This document shows positions 58,201 to 64,000 of a stretch of 64,000 bases of DNA, piece after piece; position 1 is the stretch's first letter; each line of letters begins with the position of its first letter. The position numbers and the translations under genes are program-made. The notes under the pieces were generated by a model. That model was not told the DNA's origin. It did no database searches and worked only from the letters and a program-made list of their open reading frames with translations. The DNA is taken from the NCBI RefSeq assembly GCF_003248515.1, contig NZ_QFOB01000016.1, positions 1 to 64,000 on the forward strand, written 5' to 3'. Source of the stretch: Sphingomonas sp. Lineage in GTDB: Bacteria; Pseudomonadota; Alphaproteobacteria; Sphingomonadales; Sphingomonadaceae.

Positions 58201-59490
58201 GCCGCGATCCAGGGGCTCGGCCGCACGCACCGCACCCATCAGGCGTCGGCCCCGCTGTTTCGTCCCGTCTCGACCGACTGCCGCGGCGAACGGCGGTTCA
58301 TCTCGACGATCGCCCGCCGGCTCGACAGCCTCGGCGCGCTGACCCGCGGCCAGCGCCAGACCGGCGGCCAGGGGTTGTTCGACCCGCGCGACAATCTCGA
58401 AAGCGACTACGCCAAGGAAGCGCTCGAGACCTGGTTCCGCCTGCTCGCCGATGGCAAGCTGCGCTCGGTCACCTTCGACGACTTCCAGCGCCTCACCGGA
58501 CTCGAGCTCGAGGGCGAGGGCGGCGGCCTGAAGGAGGAGCTGCCACCCATCCAGCGTTGGCTCAATCGCATCCTCGCGCTGCGGATCGCGCTTCAGAACG
58601 CGGTCTTCGACGAATATCTCGGGCTGATCGAGGCGCGGGTCGAAGCGGCGCGTGAGGCCGGGACGCTCGACGTCGGTGTCGAGAGCATTTCCGCCGAGCG
58701 CATTACCATCCTCGATCGCACGGTGATCCGCCGCGATCCGGTCAGCGGTGCCGAGACCGAAATCCTTCAGCTCGAGACCGAGGAACGCTATCGGCCGCTC
58801 GTACTCGAGCGCGCGCTGCAGATGCTCGACGACGACGCCCGACCCATGGTCAATCGCAAATCGGGGCGCGCTGCGATCCGGTGCAGCACCTATTCGCTCA
58901 CCGACGAGGACGGCGAAATCATTCGCCGTTACGAGCTGGTCCGTCCGACGCGGTCGGAGCGGATGCGCCGCGACCTGCTTCTCGAGACGATGTGGGAAGA
59001 GGCGAGCGCGGACGAGTTCGCCGCGTTCTGGTCGGCCGAGGTCGACGAGCTCAGCGACAAGACCCGCACGAGCACCATCTATCTCGTCGCCGGACTCCTT
59101 CTCCCCGTCTGGGACCGGTTGCCCGACGATCATGTCCAGGTCTGGCGACTGACTACCGACGATGGCCAGTCCTTCCTAGGCCGGCTGGTGCCCGCCCCGA
59201 TCGTGCCCAAGCTCGCCGCCGCCTTCGGCATCGACGCCGCGATCACGGTCTCGGGCGAGGAGAGCGCGAAGCACGTGATGACCACCGGCGAGACCAGCCC
59301 GGTCGGTGCTTATCGGCTGAAGCGCAGCCTCGTCGCCGGCCAGCAACGCCTCGAGCTCCTCGACTGGCCGCACACGCGTCTGGCGGAATTGAAAGCCGCG
59401 GGATGCTTCACCGAGATCATCCAGCACAAGACCCGGCTCTTTGTCCCGGTCGCCAGCGCGGCCGCGGTGATCGAACGCCTCACCGCTTGA
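55291..59490 (+). CDS. DarB-like fusion: adenine methyltransferase plus strawberry-notch helicase
   Basis: A 1399-aa protein. Residues about 105-260 form a DNA N6-adenine methyltransferase: QQFSTPAPIAYLA, LVLEPSAGTGLLAAF (SAM motif I) and the catalytic LINPPFSRSIG (NPPF). Residues about 430-1000 form a strawberry-notch-type SF2 ATPase: FLADGTGAGKGRQVASIIL (Walker A), MIVFDEAHEM (DEAH) and a C-terminal helicase part with IFSDAGGTGRSYHASL and IQGLGRTHRTHQ. The same fusion defines phage P1 DarB, which protects incoming DNA from restriction. GGAGG precedes ATG 55291. With ParB-like and ArdC genes downstream, an anti-restriction or establishment role is likely. The window holds no matching restriction enzyme. 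Confidence 0.87.
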   Translation: MRTSAAALELDFSVPALSAARTIAAAIAADATVSRDTLLSEMAQAHGGSAADGCWTLRDAYDVLELAQVLHLEDAPLPADPSACLAALIDVVAGLPTHTVRSEEQIALQQFSTPAPIAYLATLAARIMPADLVLEPSAGTGLLAAFARRTGARLVLNELDPARADMLQAAFPDIAVTRHDAELIDDLLAPGLRVSAVLINPPFSRSIGRHADPLAAYRHLRSALLRLSAGGRCAAVLPDRTDTTSRAWAKATEGCGLTLHLLLPANAYAKHGTGQAVKIMVLEKGVTGNADLVICDTLATALVHAMAPRPATVVPAPPVRTNSPSLLGGLSTRTRLSAPLPRPFSAIAARDVDYTILGEAAPVAEAVGIYLPYRPSRIAIGCASQHPTPLVESIAMGSITAPRPSFRPQLPARVVDGRVLSDAQLETLVYAGDAFERDLPGRFLPAEEGLSLTPDDAGNPYRMGFFLADGTGAGKGRQVASIILDQWLRGRRRHVWISKTETLLEDARRDWIAVGGLALDIQHLNQWKLGTPVGAGEGVLFLTYATLRSNRGDKGTRLRQILDWLGDAFDGMIVFDEAHEMAGVAGGEGRFGTKDGSDQGIAGVRLQNLLPRARVLYVSATGASDVNNLAYATRLGLWGPGTAFADRKAFVESLRRGGIAALELIARDLKMQGLYTARALSFAGVEYDILEHRLTADQIAVYDAYADAWAIIHANLRAALDATRITDSFSKETYNGGAKAAALSIFESTKQRFFGQLLIGMKLPSLIPAMRADLARGDSVVVQLVSTSEAMLNRALASLGAEDRANLDIELSPREFLMDYLTAAFPVRQMKTFVDDTGKTRSEPMIDEDGRPVLCQEALRMRDAMLEGLGALPIVGSALDHIIGHFGPSAVAEVTGRSRRIIVDMVGRQRIENRSPRTNLAETDAFMRGEKKILIFSDAGGTGRSYHASLTAENRARRIHYLLEPGWRADAAIQGLGRTHRTHQASAPLFRPVSTDCRGERRFISTIARRLDSLGALTRGQRQTGGQGLFDPRDNLESDYAKEALETWFRLLADGKLRSVTFDDFQRLTGLELEGEGGGLKEELPPIQRWLNRILALRIALQNAVFDEYLGLIEARVEAAREAGTLDVGVESISAERITILDRTVIRRDPVSGAETEILQLETEERYRPLVLERALQMLDDDARPMVNRKSGRAAIRCSTYSLTDEDGEIIRRYELVRPTRSERMRRDLLLETMWEEASADEFAAFWSAEVDELSDKTRTSTIYLVAGLLLPVWDRLPDDHVQVWRLTTDDGQSFLGRLVPAPIVPKLAAAFGIDAAITVSGEESAKHVMTTGETSPVGAYRLKRSLVAGQQRLELLDWPHTRLAELKAAGCFTEIIQHKTRLFVPVASAAAVIERLTA

Positions 59491-59615
59491 GCCGACACCG
59501 GCACCTTCCCTCGCTAGGCCGGAGAGAGGGGAGGACGCCTTCGGCTTGGTGGGCCTGACCAACAGGCTCGCGTGACCGTTCGATGCGGCGCGCTTATCCC
59601 AGACGGAGAAGACCG

Positions 59616-61697
59616 ATGATCCAGTCCGTGAAGGTCAAGAACCTCTCGCTCTCGAAGGACAACGTCCGCAAGCGCAACCGCGAGCAGGGCCTGTCCGAAC
59701 TCGCCGCGAGCATCGCGGCGCAAGGGCTCCTGCAGAATCTGATCGTCACCCCGCTCAAGAAGGCGGGCACGTTCACGGTGAAGGCCGGTGGCCGTCGCCT
59801 GCGGGCGATCCAGCTCCTGATCGAGCAGGGCGCGCTCCCCGCCGATCACGAGGTGCCGGTCCTGGTGCTCGACGATGGCGCCAATTCGGTCGGCGCGAGC
59901 CTGACCGAGAATCGCCAGCGGGCGCCGATGAACCCGGCCGACGAATGCCTCGGCTTCAAGATCCTGATCGACCAGTTCGACATGACGGTCGAGCAGGTCG
60001 CGATCCAGCAGGCGGTTACCGTCCGCTTTGTCGAGCAGCGCCTGCGGCTCGCCGACCTCGCCCCGGCAGTGTTCGAGGCGCTCGGCGCCGGCGAAATCAG
60101 CTTGGGCGTCGCACAGGCCTACGCCGTCACCGCCGATACCGACCGCCAGACCCGCGTGTTCGAACAGATGAAGCATGCGTATTACGGCAACCAGCCCGAC
60201 AACATCCGCCGCGCCATCCTCAACGGCACGGTGAAGGCGAACGACGCCAAGGCGCGTTTCGTCGGGCGTGACGCGTATATCGCCGCAGGCGGTCGCATCG
60301 AAGGCGACCTCTTCGCCCAGGAAGCCGGTGACGAAAGCTGGACCGACGTCGACCTGCTCGAGGAGCTCGCTGGCAAGAAGCTCGAGGTCGCGGCGGCCGA
60401 ATTCGCGCAGGCACAGGGCCTCGCGTTCGTGACTCCGATCACCGCCACCAACGTGCCCTACGACCTGGAGCGGCAGCTGCACGAGTTCCATCCGACGGCT
60501 CGGGCGCTCACCGACGAGGAGCAGCTTCGCGTCGACGACCTCTCGAGCGAGAACGACAATCTCGTCGAACAGCTCGAAACCTCGCTCGTCGAGGGCACGC
60601 CCGAAGCGGAATCGGCGAACGACCGGCTGGACGCGATCGAGCGCGAGCTCGACGAGATCGACGACGCCCGCAAATCGATCGATCCCTCCGTCAAGGCGCA
60701 GCTCGGCACCTTCGTGTATATCGGCGGAGACGGACAAGCGCGGGTGCATGCCCGGTTGTTCAGCGAGAAGCCGGTGGTCGATCCATCGACACCCCCGACG
60801 TCGCTTAGCGGCAATTCCGGTAATACCGGTAATGACGATGAGGGCGAGCAGGGTGCACGGCTCAGCGCGACGCTCGTCGACGAACTCGCCACCCAGCGTC
60901 GCCAGATCCTCGTCGCGCACCTAGCGAGCGACCCGGCGATCGCGCTCGACCTGACGATCTTCCTCATGGCGCAGGAAGTGTTGTTTGCGACCAGCTACGT
61001 CCGCGATCATTCGACGCTGAAGGCGGGTGCGGCGGCGATGCCGATCCTCACGTTCCGCGACGAAGGATCGCAGGCATCGCAGTCGATCGAGGATCAGCGT
61101 CAGCATCTCGACACCGGCTGGGCGGGGCATCCGACGATGTCGGCGCGGTTCGATGCGTTCCGCGGCCTCGACGAGCAGGCGCGGGGGGCGTGGGTTGCCT
61201 ACGCGATCGCGCAGACGCTGGAGCCGACGCTCAACGTCGCCGAGGGCGGCCGCGTGAACGGCTTCCACGACCATCTCGGGCGAACGCTTGGGATCGAGGT
61301 CGCGGCTTGGTGGCGTCCGACCGCGGAGAACTTCTTCGGCCGGGTGAAGAAGGGGCTGATGCTCGACGCGCTCGAGGAGATCGGCGGACCCATCCTGCGC
61401 GGACGATACAAAGACGCCAAGAAGGCCGATCTCGCCAGCACCTGCGCGTCGCTGTGCAACGGCCAAGGCATCGTCGAGGCCGAAATCCGCGAGAAGGCGA
61501 TCGCGTGGCTGCCCGATGCGATGCGGTTCGACGCGCAGGAGAAGCCCGAGCGCGTCCGGGCGCATTCCACCTTCGTTGCCGACGAGGCCGAGGATGACGT
61601 CGAGCAGGACGACGATGGGGCCGACGACGCCGAACTCACCGGCGACGACGACGCATCGGCCTCTCATGACGACGAGGACTTCAGCCGGGCGGCCTGA
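59616..61697 (+). CDS. large ParB/Spo0J-domain protein
   Basis: A 693-aa protein, far longer than partition ParB (about 300 aa). The N-terminal ParB nuclease-like domain has IAAQGLLQNLIVTPL, VKAGGRRLRAIQLLI and LTENRQRAPMNPADECLGF. A helix-turn-helix follows (FDMTVEQVAIQQAVTVRFVE). The long C-terminal region is acidic and helical, with ERELDEIDDARKSIDPSVKA, and ends in a run rich in Asp. No parA gene is near, and it sits in the DarB-ArdC module, so an establishment or DNA-protection role is more likely than classical partition. GGAGA precedes ATG 59616. A terminator follows at 61726. Confidence 0.82.
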   Translation: MIQSVKVKNLSLSKDNVRKRNREQGLSELAASIAAQGLLQNLIVTPLKKAGTFTVKAGGRRLRAIQLLIEQGALPADHEVPVLVLDDGANSVGASLTENRQRAPMNPADECLGFKILIDQFDMTVEQVAIQQAVTVRFVEQRLRLADLAPAVFEALGAGEISLGVAQAYAVTADTDRQTRVFEQMKHAYYGNQPDNIRRAILNGTVKANDAKARFVGRDAYIAAGGRIEGDLFAQEAGDESWTDVDLLEELAGKKLEVAAAEFAQAQGLAFVTPITATNVPYDLERQLHEFHPTARALTDEEQLRVDDLSSENDNLVEQLETSLVEGTPEAESANDRLDAIERELDEIDDARKSIDPSVKAQLGTFVYIGGDGQARVHARLFSEKPVVDPSTPPTSLSGNSGNTGNDDEGEQGARLSATLVDELATQRRQILVAHLASDPAIALDLTIFLMAQEVLFATSYVRDHSTLKAGAAAMPILTFRDEGSQASQSIEDQRQHLDTGWAGHPTMSARFDAFRGLDEQARGAWVAYAIAQTLEPTLNVAEGGRVNGFHDHLGRTLGIEVAAWWRPTAENFFGRVKKGLMLDALEEIGGPILRGRYKDAKKADLASTCASLCNGQGIVEAEIREKAIAWLPDAMRFDAQEKPERVRAHSTFVADEAEDDVEQDDDGADDAELTGDDDASASHDDEDFSRAA

Positions 61698-61725
61698 TCT
61701 TCCGGTCCACGTTCGAGGCGACTGG

Positions 61726-61760
61726 GGCGGCACTCTCTCGGGAGTGTCGCCCTCTTTTTC
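61726..61760 (+). terminator. rho-independent terminator after the ParB-like gene
   Basis: GGCGGCACTC and GAGTGTCGCC form a ten-pair stem (one G-U pair) at 61726-61751, with a short loop, followed by TTTTT at 61755-61759. It should end transcription of the DarB/ParB unit before ardC. Confidence 0.85.
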
Positions 61761-61822
61761 GTGACCCGTTCGCACACGCGCCCAGGCGCCGCGATCCGGT
61801 CCGCCTCTTTCCAACCAGGAGA

Positions 61823-62752
61823 ATGATCGTGGCCAAAGCCGCCGACAAGCCGTCGCCCGCCGACATCATCACCAATGCGATCATCGCGAAGCTCGAGGCC
61901 GGGGTGCGCCCCTGGGTCAAGCCATGGCGACCGGGGCTGGGCGGACGCCCGCTGCGCGCAACCGGCGAACCCTATCGTGGGATCAACTGCTTCTGGCTGT
62001 GGCTCGTCGCCGAGAGCGCGGGTTATAACGCGCGCACCTGGATGACGTACAAGCAGGCGCAGGCGCTGGGTGGTCAGGTTCGCGAAGGCGAGCGCGCGCA
62101 GATCGCGATCTTCTACAAAACCTACAGCAAAGCAGTGGCAGCGCCACTGACCGGCGACGTCGTTGACGAGACGCGCCGCGTCCTGCGCAGCTACAATGTG
62201 TTCAATGCAGATCAGATCGATGGTCTGCCGGAGCGTTTTCGCCCGTCCCGGCTCGGCGTCGTTCCTCCGGCCGACGAGCTGCCGGAGCGCGCCCGGCAGT
62301 TCGTCGCGAGCCTGCCGGCGACGGTCCATATCGGCGGCGATCGTGCGTTCTACGACCGCATCGCCGACACGATCACGATGCCGGCAGTCGAGCAGTTCAC
62401 GACCCGCGCCTATTGGGCATCGACGCTGGCCCATGAGGCCGGGCATTGGACCGGCCACCCCGATCGGCTCGATCGCCAGTTCGGGAAGAAGTTCGGCGAC
62501 GACGCCTACGCCTTCGAGGAGATGTGCGCGGAAATGACCGCAGCGCTGCTCGGCGCTGACCTGGCGCTTCCCACCGCCCATCTCGACGACCACGCGAACT
62601 ATATCGGCTCGTGGCTGCGCGTTCTGAAGCGCGATAGTCGGGCGGTGATGACCGCCGCCGCGAAGGCCGAGGCGGCCGCCGGCTTCCTGTTGCGCGCCAC
62701 CGGGCTTGCGGATAACGCGCCCGCAAAAGAGCCGGTCCGTGAGGCCGCGTAG
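61823..62752 (+). CDS. ardC: ArdC-type antirestriction protein
   Basis: A 309-aa ArdC. The N-terminal ssDNA-binding domain (PSPADIITNAIIAKLEAGVR, WVKPWRPG, PYRGINCFWLWL, TWMTYKQAQALGG) is followed by the zincin-like metallopeptidase domain with AHEAGHWTGHPDRLDR (H-E-x-x-H, about residues 202-217) and EEMCAEMTAALLGADL. AGGAGA precedes ATG 61823. ArdC proteins enter the recipient with conjugating DNA and protect it from type I and II restriction. The following PAPS-reductase-like gene begins three bases after the stop, so the two are co-expressed. Confidence 0.9.
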   Translation: MIVAKAADKPSPADIITNAIIAKLEAGVRPWVKPWRPGLGGRPLRATGEPYRGINCFWLWLVAESAGYNARTWMTYKQAQALGGQVREGERAQIAIFYKTYSKAVAAPLTGDVVDETRRVLRSYNVFNADQIDGLPERFRPSRLGVVPPADELPERARQFVASLPATVHIGGDRAFYDRIADTITMPAVEQFTTRAYWASTLAHEAGHWTGHPDRLDRQFGKKFGDDAYAFEEMCAEMTAALLGADLALPTAHLDDHANYIGSWLRVLKRDSRAVMTAAAKAEAAAGFLLRATGLADNAPAKEPVREAA

Positions 62753-62754
62753 TC

Positions 62755-63717
62755 GTGTCCGCCGACCCGGATCTGCGCGCCTACCGGCGCATCGTCGTCG
62801 CCTTCAGTGGCGGCAAGGACAGCCTCGCCGCGCTGCTCCACCTTCTCGACATCGGCGTTCCGACCGACGCCATCGAGCTCCACCATCATGAGGTCGACGG
62901 ACGCGGCGCAAGCTTCATGGATTGGCCTTGCACCGCTGGCTATGTCGGCGCGATCGCGGGCCATCTCGGCATTCCCGTTTATTTCTCGTGGCGCGAGGGC
63001 GGGTTCGCGCGCGAGCTCGATCGGAATGGGACCTCGACGGCACCGATCCGGTTCGAGACCCCGACAGGCATCGGGCGGGCCGGCGGTTTCGGCCGAGCCG
63101 GCACGCGCGGCCTGTTCCCGCAGACGTCCGCCGACCTTCGCGTCCGCTGGTGCAGCCCGGCGCTCAAGATCGACGTGCTCGCCGCTGCGATCCGCAATCA
63201 GAACCGCTTCTTCGATGGCCGCACACTCGTCGTGACCGGCGAGCGCGCCGAGGAAAGTCCGGCGCGCGCGCATTACGCTCGCCTAGAACGCCACCGCACC
63301 GCGACGGCAGCCCGCGCCGTCGAACATTGGCGTCCTATCCACGACTGGACCGAGGCGCGGGTCTGGAAGATGATCGCGTCCTCGGCGATCAGACCGCACC
63401 CGGCCTATGTCCTGGGCTGGGGCCGATTGTCGTGTCGGACCTGCATTTTCGGATCGCCCGACCAGTGGGCGACAATCCGTTTGCTGTTTCCTGCCGCTTT
63501 CGACCGCATTCGCAGACGCGAGGCGGCAACCGGGAAGAGCATCCATCGCGCTCTCGATCTCGATCGGCTCGCCGAACGGGGACATCCGTTTCCCGCCGCG
63601 ACCCTCCATCCCGACGCGCTCGCCCAAGCGGAGGATGCGAGATGGCGTCTGCCGATAATCCTGACGCCGTGGTCACTGCCCGCCGGCGCGTTCGGCGACG
63701 CAGCCGGTCCAACCTGA
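62755..63717 (+). CDS. PAPS-reductase/DndC-like PP-loop protein
   Basis: A 320-aa ATP-pyrophosphatase (PP-loop) protein of the PAPS reductase superfamily. The PP-loop is VVAFSGGKDSLAALL (about residues 13-27). RVRWCSPALKIDVL and TLVVTGERAEESPARA (about 157-172) are the second and third signature blocks. Cysteines at about 126 and in LSCRTCIFGS (about 226-235) could hold an Fe-S cluster, as in the DNA sulfur-modification enzyme DndC. It lacks the C-terminal Cys motif of assimilatory CysH. It is coupled to ardC. DNA or RNA thiolation, or adenylation of a target, are possible; none is proven. Starts at GTG 62755. Confidence 0.75.
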   Translation: MSADPDLRAYRRIVVAFSGGKDSLAALLHLLDIGVPTDAIELHHHEVDGRGASFMDWPCTAGYVGAIAGHLGIPVYFSWREGGFARELDRNGTSTAPIRFETPTGIGRAGGFGRAGTRGLFPQTSADLRVRWCSPALKIDVLAAAIRNQNRFFDGRTLVVTGERAEESPARAHYARLERHRTATAARAVEHWRPIHDWTEARVWKMIASSAIRPHPAYVLGWGRLSCRTCIFGSPDQWATIRLLFPAAFDRIRRREAATGKSIHRALDLDRLAERGHPFPAATLHPDALAQAEDARWRLPIILTPWSLPAGAFGDAAGPT

Positions 63718-63941
63718 GGCTTTCCAACGTCGGCAGCAGCCCGACGGTCGATTTACGCATTGCGGTCGGGCCACCATCACCGGCTAGGTCCTCTCCCACT
63801 GCCACCCGCCCCGCGCCGTCAACGGCTTCGCCGTTCCCCTGCGGTCCGCCTGCGCCGACCGTGGCGGTGACCTTGCGGGACGACCGGGCGGCTTTGTTGG
63901 AGGCCTACCGCCGATCATGGCAGTCCAACCAGGAGCGCCCG
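63718..63941. other. noncoding gap before the last gene
   Basis: About 220 bases without a credible gene. Open frames crossing it are antisense extensions of the PP-loop gene with Arg-rich translation. AGGAG at 63931-63935 serves the gene starting at 63942. No hairpin terminator was recognised. Confidence 0.4.
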
Positions 63942-64000
63942 ATGCCTACGCCGATCTTCGTCTTCGGATCCAACCTAGCAGGGCGCCACGGCAAGGGCGC
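63942..64000 (+). CDS. FGSNLAG-type protein, N-terminal fragment cut by the window edge
   Basis: ATG 63942, six bases after AGGAG, begins MPTPIFVFGSNLAGRHGKG and runs off the window. The FVFGSNLAGRHG start is the hallmark of a small family of phage and plasmid proteins of unknown function, which usually continue with a Gly/Ala-rich region. It extends the ArdC/PP-loop gene run. Only 19 codons are visible, so nothing further can be said. Confidence 0.6.
   Translation, partial: MPTPIFVFGSNLAGRHGKG

Noticed and set aside
56263..59133. 956-aa antisense open frame inside the DarB-like gene
   Set aside because: Low-complexity translation with no motifs; the plus-strand gene has methyltransferase and helicase signatures.
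1..64000. CRISPR arrays, rRNA, tRNA genes and insertion sequences
   Set aside because: No regularly spaced repeat array, no cloverleaf or rRNA-like segment and no transposase frame with terminal inverted repeats was recognised by eye.

Overview
The window looks like high-GC (by eye about 65%) alphaproteobacterial DNA, most probably from a sphingomonad (Sphingomonas, Sphingobium or Novosphingobium). The reasons are a long TonB-dependent receptor heading a catabolic cluster, a sphingomonad-style order of P-type VirB/VirD4 conjugation genes, and a RepC (RP-C) plus RPA-type replication region. I found no rRNA, tRNA, CRISPR array or insertion sequence. The taxonomic call is inference; no similarity search was run.

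Bases 1-32610 form a catabolic block. It begins with the end of a PepSY membrane pair and a TonB-dependent receptor, followed by two alpha/beta-hydrolase-fold proteins. Next is a minus-strand CoA-dependent operon (enoyl-CoA hydratase, type I CoA transferase A and B, thiolase-like protein, DUF35 protein, amidohydrolase). Then come a PrpD-family enzyme, a second thiolase-like/DUF35 pair and a tandem pair of CaiB (type III) CoA transferases. A long minus-strand operon follows (class II aldolase, TcuA, TcuB, GST, SDR, DoxX, MFS). The block ends with ring-cleavage genes: two FAH-family enzymes, an NTF2-like protein, an MhpA-like FAD monooxygenase, an extradiol dioxygenase, dienelactone hydrolase, SMP-30 lactonase, a LysR regulator, an MFS importer and a Tat-exported intradiol dioxygenase. 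The set reads as a pathway for an aromatic (perhaps phenylpropanoid or flavonoid-like) compound: uptake, CoA-linked side-chain retro-aldol cleavage, ring hydroxylation, ring cleavage and processing to central metabolites. The substrate cannot be read from the sequence.

Bases 32751-48242 carry two regulators and a conjugation operon. The regulators are an XRE protein and a serine-recombinase-like protein that seems to have lost its active site. The operon runs VirB1-like/M15 fusion, TrbM, VirB1, LPD7 protein, VirB2, B3, B4, B5, EexN-like lipoprotein, VirB6, VirB7-like lipoprotein, VirB8, B9, B10, B11, VirD4. Adjacent genes overlap or nearly touch, so it is probably one transcription unit. No relaxase was seen.

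Bases 48348-51666 are a replication region: an XRE regulator, RepC with an upstream candidate counter-transcribed RNA and an internal A+T-rich stretch, and an RPA-type initiator. Six copies of an iteron-like repeat lie around repC. Bases 51890-64000 hold DNA-processing and establishment genes: a secreted HNH-like protein, SSB, an HNH protein, a Toprim primase, an unknown protein, a 1399-aa DarB-like methyltransferase/strawberry-notch helicase, a large ParB-like protein, ArdC, a PAPS-reductase-like protein and the start of an FGSNLAG-type protein. The whole is best read as a conjugative catabolic plasmid, or an integrative element with plasmid-type replication genes.
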